Origin: Amoeboaphelidium protococcarum
Taxonomy: Eukaryota; Aphelidiomycota; Aphelidea
Length of the DNA stretch: 64,000 bases
Assembly: GCA_023515745.1 (NCBI GenBank)
Contig: JALECJ010000056.1
Coordinates: 722,409-786,408 of the forward strand
Direction: 5' to 3'
In this document: positions 47,711 to 59,370 of the stretch, in pieces
How positions within the stretch are numbered: position 1 is the first letter of the stretch
How the letters are laid out: every line of letters starts with the position of its first letter
The notes under the pieces: model-generated
Database searches by the model: none
Told to the model about the DNA's origin: nothing
Seen by the model: the letters and a program-made list of their open reading frames with translations, nothing else
Position numbers and translations under genes: made by a program

Positions 47711-48820
47711 TCACCCTTGCATAGGCCAGTTACGTATGTTCTAAGCGCGAGCGCTCAGCGGAATGAACGTTCTGCCTTTGATGTTAGAAAATGTGCGATC
47801 ATTCCAGTAAATCACATCTTTCACAACCTTGGTATTACGAGTGTGAATCCATATATTGTAATTGCCAGCACCTCCTTTGCCGCTCTTCCACGAGAACACC
47901 CAGCGACCATACTTATCATGCTTACCGGTTATCTTCTCGCGCGTCTTTTGGTTCTCAGCCACTATTTTCTAAGCGGGAACGGTCAGGAAGGAGATTATGA
48001 CGTACCAATTGAAACGATTAGAGCCCGTGTCGAAGAAATAGCTCAATTTCTCACCTTTCCAGTCACATTCGACGCGCTTAACTTGCAGATGCTCAAAGTT
48101 CTCAGGCCCGCCCTTGTATGGAACTGAGTTATGTGGATAGCCGCCAGCAAGAAACGCAGAAGCTGCAACGTGAATATCAAGCTAGAATCTGGCGCAAGCA
48201 GGACAATAATCAGTTATCATAGACACCACAGAGCGCCGATTCTTTGGATTGTAAACCAATAGGCACTGACCACATGAATTGGAGTTATCCCAAAAGCCCG
48301 ATCCAACACCGACCAAGTACTCGTTGAGGCCTGGATGCACAAACCCAAGTCGGCCATTCTTCCAATACATACACGATCCATCATGCATACCCATATCGTG
48401 ATTACCTCTAAATGTTGCACCAGAGTCTGATGGTCTTCTATCTAGCACTCTACCATATCCTAATCTAATTCCAGCTGAAGAGTCTCTAATCGCCCAATTC
48501 TTGTTTCCTGGAGGCTTTCTCAAATACTTTCTACAAAATTATTGTTTCGATCATATATCAAAAGCTAATGAATGACAATGTTTATAATATATGCCTTACG
48601 CGCTGACACCAGAAACATCTATCGGTGATGTACAATTAACGCCGGCTGTTTAGTTGTAACATGGATCTTCAGTTTCAACCGCTAAACACGTATCAAACTG
48701 ACTATAGAGAGATTCTGAACCAAAAATCAGCTAGTCGTCAACAGTGACATCATAAATGTGTGCTTAGATCAGTGTTATTAGAGCTGATATGAAAACAAAA
48801 CTCCCCTTCAGCTGATACAT
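47711..48820 (-). CDS. secreted expansin-like protein, copy 2
   Basis: Two exons give 346 residues. Exon 1 begins at the ATG at 48820; the intron is 48599-48531 (69 nt, GTAAGG...TTTGTAG); the frame is then exact to TGA 47713-47711. Residues 1-19 are a signal peptide (SFVFISALITLIQA core). A 60-residue Cys-containing leader unlike copy 1 precedes the barrel, which has SGATFRGNHDMGMHDGSCMY, GVGSGFWDNSNSCGQCLLV, MITDYCPACARFQLDIHVAA and GGPENFEHLQ. The CBM63-like domain has YFFDTGSNRFNWYVIISFL and DKYGRWVFSWKSGKGGAGNY. Copy 1 lacks this intron. The two genes lie head-to-tail 274 bp apart. Confidence 0.88.
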
Positions 48821-51800
48821 TCTCAAAATATTAAATGTGTATGAATGATAAGGAGTTTTTATGAGATAAGTGAAAGATAAGACAAGAGACTGATTATAAC
48901 TTTTAGATCTTTAAAAGTTTAAACTCGTCATAATCATTGTCGGTAATTACCATGGCAATCGCTTTCGACTCGTGAATATTTTAGAAAATCAAATCAGAGA
49001 TCTGAAACGACGAGGCGGGCTGAATTGAAACGAAAACGGACAAAACGGCCTTCGGTTGAAATCAGATCAAATAACAAATTATCGGCGCGCATCATACTCC
49101 CTTTTCTTTTCCCAATTGAATTTCTTACTCGCTAGCTTTAATAACGGACTAATCGCCTAAAATGGTTTAGTCTGCAGTCCGCTGGCGTATAAAAACCCTT
49201 CAAATATAATCACTCTTTATACCAGGTGAATGTATAAAAGAGCTTCATGCATTTGATACAGACTACATCTCTAATTTTGTACTTAACAGCATCTTATTAA
49301 CCTTTCTATATGAACTTCAACTTTTTACCTTGATTTTACCTTGAAATGGTTGAAATCTCATTGTCCTTATTCTTTCCTGCTTCATAAAAGTAGCATTCTT
49401 CGCCAATGAAGCAGGGATCGATCAGCTGCTCAACTATATTCCTGTTATTTGATGTAAGCTAGTAGATGATGGATTTGATAAGTTGATTCTACAGTCGCAT
49501 GCAGTTCACACCGTTATTCCTGTGAATCTCTTGCCGCGTAACTTAATTGAATCGTATTGTAATCTACCGGTGACATTTTGCTCTGTACACGCCATCAAAT
49601 TGAGAATGAATGGTAATCAGTCTGGCTAGTTTAAGTTCCACATGCCGTAGTGTAGAATCTGCGCAGCTTTTGTTGTATTCAAGGCGTTTGCAAAAACACA
49701 TTGATGTTGGAAGCTTGCTGAATACATTAGCGACAGCATATGCATCGCGAATCAGTCCCTGATTTAGTACAGTGTAGATAGCGCTCTCTATTTACTAGTC
49801 TGCTTAAAACTGAAGTTCTCCACCTGGTTACGAATCTGACATTGAGGCACAGCTTCGCGCCTTAGTTCAAGTTCTACTTAATCATTGTCATCAACCACGT
49901 AGAGGTAAAGCGAACGGCTCTGCCGCTTAGTGATCTGATGGATAGCAATGCCTATTGCGAAGCTATAATGCTTGATATTGATCATACAGCAGACGATGGA
50001 GTCATCAGAACGATTTCTAGCTTGTCATTGGGTTGAGATTTGTCTGACATGGTCACTTACCACAAGTTGTACTCATCCTATGTAGCTTCACTCGGACATA
50101 CTTTGACGGTGTAAAACTTATACCGACTATGTACTACATTTATCGCCTAGCCTGGGAGTAGTCTAAGCGATAAATCTTGTACACTATTCATTCAGCGCAC
50201 CTTGATCAGCACAAACTCTTCCGTATATTGATCGCGGCACTCGGTTTGAGGACTATGCTATCCTCACTCAACTTTACCTCACCAAAACTCGGTAAGACGG
50301 CGTAAAACTCATTCAACCAATGGTGTAGACTATTCTCTACAGACTGAGAGTAGTTAGAACGATAGAGCTCGACAACGCGCAACATGCGGCGATGGGGACA
50401 ATCTGTCAGTAGGTTGATCAGCACGCGATCCGTTAGCGGACATCCCTCATTCAATGCTGCGTCACTCAGACAGAAAGTAGTTTGAGCGATACGTATTGAT
50501 TGCGCATTTAAGGAGCAGCTATGAAGACCAATTTGTCTTCACTTAGATCAACCTTCAGTGTTTGAGGGCAAACTTGTCTTCATTTGCTTTGGCTTTACCA
50601 ATACTTAGTTTGATGGCGTGAACCTCACAGGAACTATGATTTAGACTATGCGCTCTAGACTGAAAGTGATTTGAATGTAATATCTCGAGAATTGACGAGA
50701 GGGATGAAGCAATGAGGATAATCTGTACGCAAGTTAATCAACACGCGCCGTAGTTGCGGACAAGTTGTCCTCATTCTACTTAGCTTCACCGAGAGTCAAT
50801 TCGATGACGTTAAACTCATACCGACTTTGATTCACACTTTCTATGGACTAATTGTAGTTTGGGCGAGAGATTTTATAATCTACAGCGTGAGATGACTCTG
50901 GCGTGATCCAATTTGCTCGCCAAACACGATCAACTTATCAGGTAACTGACCATATCCATCTGTTTTCGAATGATCTACCAAGGCTCTAACTATGGACTCT
51001 TTCTGATGACTCTGAATATATTACGCACCATGATTGTGTAATCTCTCGCGTGTCTTTGTTCAATTAAAGTTAAGGCGCTGGCCCGATAATTCAGCGCCAA
51101 TACATTGACTGGTCGTAGCAATGTGCGTTGTTGGCGGTTGATCCTATCAATTTTAAAGTGGCTTTACATTGGCTTTGTCTTGGTAACTTCAGAACGCCTC
51201 ATGCCGGGACATCGTAATCTCTGTCGTTTTGTTCCGTTTCCAAACATCAGTCCACTTTCCCTTCTTTCTTTCTGCCATTGGATTTTGAAAGTCTTACTAC
51301 TGTATTAAATCAGATTTTAGCAAGTGTAGTGTTGTATAGTCCAGCTGATTGTTGCTGCTATTGCTCTTGGTAATTGAATCTGTTGTGAATGTTTTGCATT
51401 CAATCTTTCTGGTTAAAAGGTTGTGCGTGTGTTGTTGCAGGACCTTGCTATTTGTCCAGTATGCATAACTTCAAACGGATGCAAGAGATATTGAATATCT
51501 ATCTATTGCTCCTATGATATGAAGGATATATATGTGGCATGATACAGCTGATATATGCGGGCCATGAAATTTTGTGGTGTCTAATGTGTCGCATCTCCAG
51601 TCTGTCGTAAGCGCAGTACTGTGTAGTGAGTAAGTGTGTAAGAAACATTACTGTAGTTTTGCGGCCGTTGGTCTCCTCTCTGAGTACGATATTGTTGGGC
51701 ATCATGTCCATCCCATACCTTAGCATCCTATTGTATCCGACAATGGTTATGTTCTCACGAGCAGTGTTCTTTTGATGAATCATGGCAAACGCTGGCTGGC

Positions 51801-52288
51801 TCGACTTACAGAGTGTGCGCCTGTAAATGCGCCCAGATGCTTGTCACTGTTCTTCAATCTCCTCTTGATCGGTGTGCACGTGAGACGCCTCACCTCTGGA
51901 CGCTGCTACAGGTTCAGAGAATATAAGTCCAAGATCGTTCATGGCTGATTGTTTGCAAGTATTGTACCGCATAATACCAGATTTTGCTATAGTGGTCACT
52001 CGCTTGCTAGAGAGATTTCAAAGCTCTTTTGGCCCTCAATATTTCACTGGTAAGTATTTAAGACGTTCAACTGATGTCAGTGTTGTTGTGTATTGCTTTG
52101 GCTGTGGTATTTCTTAGATTGATGACGCTGTTAGAAATTTGTGAACTGTTCTTTCGATTTACAGCGATTACGCGCGATCTGAACATTATTATGACATTTA
52201 GATTATTGTATTACCAAGGCTTGCAAAAACTGTCTACAATGTACGTGGCAGTTTGGCGTACGATATTCTACACATAGTCATGGTCCAA
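48821..52288. other. long gene-poor spacer, probably rDNA intergenic spacer
   Basis: About 3.5 kb without a convincing host gene on either strand, even with one stop codon. It holds degenerate repeats (50.1-50.95 kb) whose motifs recur at 53.77 kb next to the retrotransposon, and so are linked to the DNA flanking the LSU rRNA fragment. Plus frame 52074-52277 and minus frame 51783-51400 are open but show no domain. The assignment to rDNA spacer is inference from continuity with the LSU 3' flank. Confidence 0.45.
50100..50950 (+). repeat. degenerate repeat array in spacer
   Basis: A loose unit recurs about four times. Its first landmark is G-GT-AAAC at about 50111 (gtgtaaaac), 50301 (ggcgtaaaac), 50615 (ggcgtgaacc) and 50803 (gacgttaaac), each followed 35-60 bp later by an AGTAGTTTGA-like phrase. 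A second landmark, GTTGATCA-CACGCG then GTTGCGGAC, occurs near 50412 and 50736 and again, well conserved, at 53775 and 60855. Spacing is irregular and copies are strongly diverged. Confidence 0.5.
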
Positions 52289-53987
52289 TGAGTGAATAGG
52301 GATAGGAGGGAGGAGACAGAGGAGAGAACACAGTTTCTTGCATTGATCGGATCGTTCCATGGCATGCTGAAGAAAGAAGCATTACTGCTTAGCCATCCAA
52401 TAGTCTAGCTGAATGTTCTATACGGTAGCTATCCATCAGCTGCCACAACAATGTTGTGCTTGTGAAAGAGAATGCTTCTTTAGTCTCCTCGTAAGAGTCA
52501 ATCATACGAACTGTGATAGCCGGTTTGGTGATGCCAAAGTCCATTGGTCAAGGACTGTTAATTAGTGCGCAGTAATATCATCATCTCCTAGTTTGAAGTA
52601 AAGCCAATGTCCATTACTTTGTCGATGTTTAATCTTGGTTGCATCACCGAAGTCGTAGCTAAAGATTACCTTCCATCCATTGCTGTCTGTTGCCAGTAGA
52701 TTTAGTGTATACAATTCAGGCTATACACCGTATATTTGAAGTTGATGAATCAAGTTTACGGAAAGACGCTCTTACAAAGTACAATATTCTGTTGGATCCG
52801 GCGATCATTGTAATTCAGCCAGTCAGATATTAAGGAAGATATCCAGCCATTTGGTTAGTAATTAACAATGCCTTAGAGCGAACAAACGCTGCTTTATGGT
52901 TACCCTGTGTACTTCTGAGCTGGTGATTGGATCAGATGCATAGCTACGATAGAGAGTCGCGGCCGTGCGGTACACAAGGTGAGATTAAAAAACTGCTCGC
53001 AGTTTACTCCGGCGTGTCTGGTTAAACTCCTCTTGGAAATGCATCTGCTGTTGCTGTAATGATCATATTCTTGAATCCGGAATCATTGACTCTGGATATT
53101 GTGCGTTGGTACACTTTTACTGCATCTAAATATACGTGATTGACGTTACAGTATTAATTTGGTATGATATTCGTTCAGCGGCCTTGTCGAATTCTTTATG
53201 AACGTATGAATAGGTGTATCTCTCTCGAGTTACGCTAGTCTCGGAAAGATCATGGGCCAGTCGTTGATTCGTTACATGCAAAGGCAGTGGCTTGCTAATG
53301 ATGAGGTGTCAATCGCGATCGAAAATGGGGCGAATAGTCACTGCATAAGCTGTTCAGTAGTGATGATTAGTGTGAAGTTGTATTCAGTGATGCAAAGCTT
53401 TAAGAATGAAAGTTTTCCAAGTTGAGGTGGGAATGGAATCAGCAGATAGCGTCCTAGGCTCTAATGTTGTCAATTGAAAGCTGATTGATTTTGGAACGAT
53501 TAGACAGCTTTAGCAGCACTCAGTCAAGATTGACGGCACCAACTGAGATGTACTGTGAACTGTGTACACTCTTAGCACCAGATCGAAAGTAAAAGCAGTG
53601 TATGTCGAGAATAGGAATCGCGCGGCGATTAGGGCCAACCGTCCTGATGTTGAACAAGCGACGCGGTATGTTAACGAACGCGTCTTCATCAGACTATTCT
53701 GCATAATTGTAAAGTTGTTAAAGAGAGAATTTTCAAAAGCAGAGTACAGATGACTAAGAGGACGATATGTCCGTAAGTTGATCAACTCTCGCTCAAGTTG
53801 CGGACCACTAGTCGTAACTCCAATCAGGTTCGCCATCTACAAATGATAGAGGGAATGCCTGGGAACAAGTAAATTTATGATCACAAAAAGCAACTATGAG
53901 TGAATGCAGAAATGAAATCTACTCAATGTTGAGCAACATTGTGAAATAGCAATTGCGTACTTCAATAGCATGAGATTTTCAGTTCAT
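52289..53987 (+). repeat. 1.7 kb segment, copy 1 (left flank of the LTR element)
   Basis: Matches 59369-61067 at a constant offset of 7,080 bases. By eye the copies are identical except for 19 substitutions confined to 53423-53706. It ends exactly at the left LTR. It contains one minus-strand 108-residue TAA-closed frame (53836-53510) with no known domain. Confidence 0.95.
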
Positions 53988-54284
53988 TTTTAACTTAGGA
54001 CAGATTATTTACACAATGGGAACAGACAGGAAGTTATATACAAAGACTAGGAGTCACGCAGAGACACTAACAGAAGTACGGGAAGATAAAATATGTTAAT
54101 AAGATAAATACTCTATTAACACGTTAAATGGAAGAAATCAATGTTCATAAGAGGCGCGCATATATACTGCAGATACTTGCCTATTCGAGATCTATTGATG
54201 AGAGAGGCGCGCACTTGAAACAATGTTGATCATCTAAGCCCCATAGAGTCTTCTGTTGATACTTGATCGACGCGTGTGCTAACA
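53988..54284 (-). repeat. 3' LTR
   Basis: 297 bp, identical by eye to 59070-59366 (constant offset 5,082). In element orientation it begins at 54284 with TGTTAGCACAC and ends at 53988 in AAGTTAAAA. The Gag-Pol frame runs about 18 codons into it before TGA at 54232-54230. Confidence 0.95.
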
Positions 54285-57200
54285 CTACCCCCCTCTCTAA
54301 ATGGCAGCTAATCCACAGAACTCCTTAAAGATCCATCATAGAAATAGTCCTTGTTTCTCTCAGTAGTAGCCAGAAAAGGAGCAAGATCTCTTTCATTAAC
54401 TGTAGCATCAAATCGTGTTCCATCAGGTGACATCAACCAGTAAGTACCGGGAAATCCAACGTCGACAACATGATATGGTCCCTTCCAATCGAACTCAAAC
54501 TTATTCATGCTATGATGCTTTAACTTGACCCAATCACCAATCTTGAAGTAATATTCTGGAGCATTCGGATCAAGATTGTGACGTCTTCTCATACTTTCAG
54601 CCTAAGTCTTAGATCTCTCATATGCAGCAGCTCTGGAATCTCCCATAGCTTCAAAAGTTCTTGCCATAATTTCTCCTTTCTCCTCAAGCTATTCAATCTC
54701 ATCCAACGGCTGCAAAGTGCACTCAGGAGGACGTGAATCACCTAGTAAACGAGGCTCCACACCATAAAGCATGTAGAATGGTGACTTCTTGGTAACTGCA
54801 TGAGTTCGACAGCGTATTCCAAACAAAGCCTGCTTCAGATACTCGTCCCATCTTTCCGGACGCCCATTAGTTAAGGTAGTTATCGCGTGATTGAGCATAG
54901 AATGCATTCTCTCTACCATACCATTAGTTTAAGGGTGATAAGGTGCAGTAGCAATTGGTCTAACGCCTTGCATTCTTTCATATTTCGCTATACCATCAGC
55001 TAAGAATGACTTCGCTCTATCAGACAAGATCTCATAAGGTGCACCGTAATTCATAAAGATATCATTGTAGAGGAAATCTGCAACAGTATCAGAATCTCTA
55101 AACTTCACAGCTTTAGCAACCACCCAACGAGTAGCGTAATCAATGGCGGTAATGATGTGATTATTACCAGATTTAGTCGTTTACAGATCCTGAACAAAGT
55201 CGATACCCCACCTCTCGAATGGGAGGGCAACGGGAGGAATAGGACGCAGAGGAGTCTATTACGTGAACTAATTCTTGGAAGCATCAAGTTAGCATTGCGC
55301 ACACTCTTTAATATACTACTTGATGTCGGCATGCATGTCAGGCCACCAGAAACGGCGTTCAATGAGGTCAACTATGGAATCATACTTAAAATGACCAAGC
55401 CCATCATGGAATCGAGCTATATGAGCATCTCTATCAGACTTCAGCAAGTAAGGTCTCTTCGATCTATTATCAGCCAGAATTCTGTGCAACTTTCCATGCA
55501 CCATGATGAAATATTGACACTCCTACTTACATTTGTCCAATATGTCACTAGATACATCCAACCATTCGTCCGTCAACAGGAAATGCGCAATTACCAAAGG
55601 CCAGTCATGCTCTTCATCAAATTCCTTATTGAGCACATCACTTCTGATCAGCTGACATTACAGATCTTGGTCAAAGGATATGGAAAACAGATCCAACTCT
55701 TACGGAGTCACAAACTTCGAAGGATCTAATAAGCATCTGAAATTGTACTTCTCTTCGTCAACCGCATAATCTGAGCGTCTAGAGAGCAGATCAGCCTTAC
55801 CATTTCTGGCACCAGGACGATGTGTCAGGACAAAATCAAACTCAGAGAAGAATAGAGACCATCTAGCCTATCTCCTTGTCAATTGCTTTGTGGTCATGAA
55901 ATATTGTAAACTCTTATGATCAGTCAGGACTGTTACTTGATGCTTACCACCTTGCAGAAAGTGGCGCCATTCTTTGAAGCATTGATGAATTGCCAGTAAT
56001 TCCTTATCATAGATCTCATAATTACGCTCAGCAGGATTGAGTTATCTTGAATAGAAGGCGACAGGTTTGAATTCTCCAGAGTCAGACTACTAAGACAATA
56101 CACCGGCAATGCCATAATCAGACGCATCTGCTTCGACCACGAAAGGCTTCTCTTCATCCGGATGACTTAGTACAATATTACTATTAAACATCTTCTTTAA
56201 TGAATCAAACGCATGTTACTTCTCGGCATCCCAAGTAAAAGCAACATCCTTCTTCAGTAGTTAAGTCAAAGGACGCGTCAGATCTGCAAAGTGAGGAATA
56301 AATTTACGGTAGAAATTCACAAAGCCGTGGAACATCATCACATCCTTTACATTCTTTGGCGTTGGCCATTGAGTAACAGCTTCGACTTTTCTAGGATCCA
56401 TGAGAATACCATCTTTAGAAAGAATATAACCTAAGAAAGACGTGGAGGATTACGCAAACTTGCACTTTGACAGTTTGCAGTAGAGCTTGTTACAACGGAG
56501 AATCTACAAAACTTCGCGTACATGTTACCAATGTTCCTCTTCATCACCATCAGTATATACAACAATGTCATCCAGATACACCACAACAAATTTGCCAATC
56601 TAGTTCTTAAACAGATCATTCATGAATGTTTGAAATTAAGCAGGAGCGTTAGCCAAACCAAAGGGCATCACCAGAAACTCGTACTAGCCATACTTGGTGA
56701 GAAACGCGGTTTTAGCTTCATGACCAGCTTTGACACGCAGAAGCTCAAATGCACCATCCAAGTCCAAGGCAGTAAACAACTTTCCTTTCTGCAGAGAGCG
56801 GAATAGATCAGAAATATTAGGCAGAGGATTCCGATTCTTGATAGTTATCTTGTTCAATCCACGGTAATCCATACAGAGCCGCAACTTGGAATCCTACGTC
56901 CACTCAGCCTTACGCACGAAGAAGCAGGGAGCACCATAAGGCGATTGACTCTTACGGATAAAGCCACGGTCCACATTCTTCTTCAGCCAGTCACGCATGA
57001 CAGCATCTTCCTCCTGAGTCAATTTATACATTTTACCAACAGGAGGTTTAGCGCCAGGTTCCAAGTCAATAGTGCAGTCTTACTCACGATGAGGTGGAAG
57101 CTCGTTCAGCTGTTACTTCATAAATACATCGCCAAACTCTCTTATCTGATCAGGCAAGACAGGATTACTTACTCCAGTATCATCTTTCATTAAACAAATC

Positions 57201-59050
57201 TACTCTTGAATAATATCTTATAGACAATGATAATTTATAGTTCCATCTTCATTCTCATAGACAAATCCTGGAATGATAGTATTCTCTTCATCCTTCTGAT
57301 ACATGTCTAATACCGTGGCATTAATGCATACAAGAGGCGGAGTGGAGATGGAGTCGGACACAGACTCGGAAGCATCAACAGCAGTGGACTTAGTCAAAAG
57401 AGCAGACGGAGTGGAGACAGAGACAGAGTTAGAATCAGAAACAGACTCAACAACAGTAGAAACAGAGACATGGTCGGAGACAGAGATAGACTTATAATCA
57501 ACAGCAGTAGAAACAGAGACAGACTAATGATCAGCAACAGTAGAAACAGAGACATGGTCGGAGACAGGCAAAGACTTATGATCAGCAGAGACAGAAAGAT
57601 CACTAATAGAACTGGACTAGAGATCTGATACTTAATCGGGCTACAATGATATTAACTCCGGCGAAGTTACGCAATTAGTCAAACAGTATTGTGAACCAAA
57701 TTTTACAGTCACAGCTGACCAATCAATATCAGGATTATGCATTCTTAACCATGAGAAACCAATAATTCCCTTTTGAGCAAGTTTTATAACGTAGAATGTG
57801 ACCGTCTCAATATGATTAGCTATATGCATTTACAGCGGAACAGTTTGATGAGTAATAAAGGTCTTAGTATTACGGTCACCATCAGCAAAGGATACACAGA
57901 CTTTACGCTTGCATTTCACTACAGGAATTTCGAACTCGGCCACTAAACTTTCATCTAAAAAGCAACTATCAGCGCCTGAATCTAAAAGCATAGGGACAGA
58001 AACTTCTTTAGCTCCATATTTTAAGACTGTGGGAAGGATCATTTTAGTAGAGACCTCATAATTCAGACTTAAAATATATTTCTCAGTTAGTCATCCTTAA
58101 GTACGAGTATTCAATAGCGAGCAATTAGCCTTGATATGACCAGAGCCACCACAATATAGACACAGTCTCTAAGACAAACGACGCTGACGCTCCTCTGCGG
58201 ACAACGGCCCACGCTTAACTTGATCAATATCCATATTATCTGGATTAGGAGGGCCAGGAGTAGAGGCAGACGAATTGGTAGGAGCAGAGGCCGACTAAGT
58301 GGAGGAAGACCTGACAGATGAATACAACTTCTTAGAGTAGTTACTACCACCGCTTAAAGCTTTCATGTCAGCAACTCGTTCACCACAACGGATTGCAAGT
58401 TTCACCAGATCACTTAGTGTACTAGGCTCATCAGAGGACAACATCATTATGCGTACATCATTGTTAAGTCCTTCTTTAAATTCGGACTTCAGCGAGATAT
58501 CATTCCACCCTATTCCAGACGACAGGAATCTAAACTCTGCCGCATAGGCGGAAACCGTCATTGAGCCTTACTTTAGTCTTCTCAGAGCTTTCTCATCGCA
58601 GTCTCTTTGGCTAGCTGGACACAACCATTCCTTGAAACACGCGATGAAGGTGTCAAAGGACTTCAACTCTTCTTTATACTGAGAGGGATTCTCAATAATA
58701 GGGTCGTAGTACTTGCTGGCTTTTTTAGTCAGAAGCGATCCAACAGTCTTAATCTTAATGTCGTCAGTGGCAAAGGCGTCCGGATGTAACTCAAACATGA
58801 GTTAGCATTAATTTACAAACGAACGGAACTCCGACACAGATCCATCAAACTTTTCAGGATATATTATTTGCTTCTTCTATGAAGTCGGGGCGACCAGAGG
58901 TATAGCAGGCGGCACAGCGGTCTAACCAACATGCATTTACAATTATTGCATTTAATCAGATAAATATTGTATTTATTACTGGAGTTGTTGATTAATCAAC
59001 ATCAGCTGATTAACATCGACAACAGGAGTTTAGGAACCAGAACCACTCAT
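54230..59050 (-). CDS. retrotransposon Gag-Pol polyprotein, single frame
   Basis: One frame of 1,606 codons from the ATG at 59050 to TGA 54232-54230, with dozens of in-frame UAR codons and no frameshift between Gag and Pol. Gag: a Gln-rich coiled N-terminus, capsid-like helices, then a zinc knuckle C-x2-C-x4-H-x4-C at about residues 297-310. Protease: LLDSGAD near 357. A Ser/Val/Thr-rich repetitive linker (about 480-580) separates it from [33 protein letters not shown] with YLDD near 825. RNase [28 protein letters not shown]. Integrase: an H2C2 zinc finger (HDGLGH then CAQC), [16 protein letters not shown] and MVERMH giving the D-D-E triad, and a GPY/F module (WKGPYHVV) near 1520. No chromodomain is evident. 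With UAR as stop this would be nothing but fragments. Confidence 0.96.
54288..54299 (-). promoter_or_regulatory. polypurine tract of the retrotransposon
   Basis: Immediately inside the 3' LTR the minus strand reads an A/G run ending in six G (54293-54288) followed by TAG and then the LTR start. This is the expected plus-strand primer site. It lies inside the Gag-Pol reading frame. Confidence 0.8.
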
Positions 59051-59069
59051 AATATCAGAACGTGTTAAG

Positions 59070-59366
59070 TTTTAACTTAGGACAGATTATTTACACAATG
59101 GGAACAGACAGGAAGTTATATACAAAGACTAGGAGTCACGCAGAGACACTAACAGAAGTACGGGAAGATAAAATATGTTAATAAGATAAATACTCTATTA
59201 ACACGTTAAATGGAAGAAATCAATGTTCATAAGAGGCGCGCATATATACTGCAGATACTTGCCTATTCGAGATCTATTGATGAGAGAGGCGCGCACTTGA
59301 AACAATGTTGATCATCTAAGCCCCATAGAGTCTTCTGTTGATACTTGATCGACGCGTGTGCTAACA
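59070..59366 (-). repeat. 5' LTR
   Basis: Identical by eye to 53988-54284. It is followed on the plus strand by one T, an N at 59368, and then the second copy of the 1.7 kb flank, not by the expected right flank of the insertion site. Confidence 0.95.
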
Positions 59367-59370
59367 TNTG
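59367..59370. other. assembly join marked by a single N
   Basis: The only ambiguous base I noticed (59368) sits exactly between the LTR end and the beginning of the duplicated flank. It marks a contig join or an unresolved base. Confidence 0.85.

Larger units (their letters stand above)
53988..59366 (-). mobile_element. complete Ty3/gypsy-type LTR retrotransposon
   Basis: A 5.4 kb element on the minus strand with two LTRs that look identical (297 bp), a 1,606-codon Gag-Pol frame, a G-rich polypurine tract next to the 3' LTR and domain order PR-RT-RH-IN (integrase last), which defines the Ty3/gypsy group. The LTR starts TGTTAGCACACG on the minus strand; the other end lacks a clean CA. I see no obvious tRNA-complementary primer site after the 5' LTR. 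LTR identity and an unbroken frame indicate a recent insertion. Its reliance on UAR=Gln shows it is adapted to this host lineage. Confidence 0.96.

Noticed and set aside
51400-51783. 127-residue minus-strand frame in the spacer (MIHQKNTARENITIVGYNRML...)
   Set aside because: Reasonable composition but no domain, no neighbours on strand, and it lies in repeat-rich spacer; not enough to call a gene.
52074-52277. Short hydrophobic plus-strand frame
   Set aside because: Chance membrane-like composition from T-rich DNA; in spacer and not supported by any motif.
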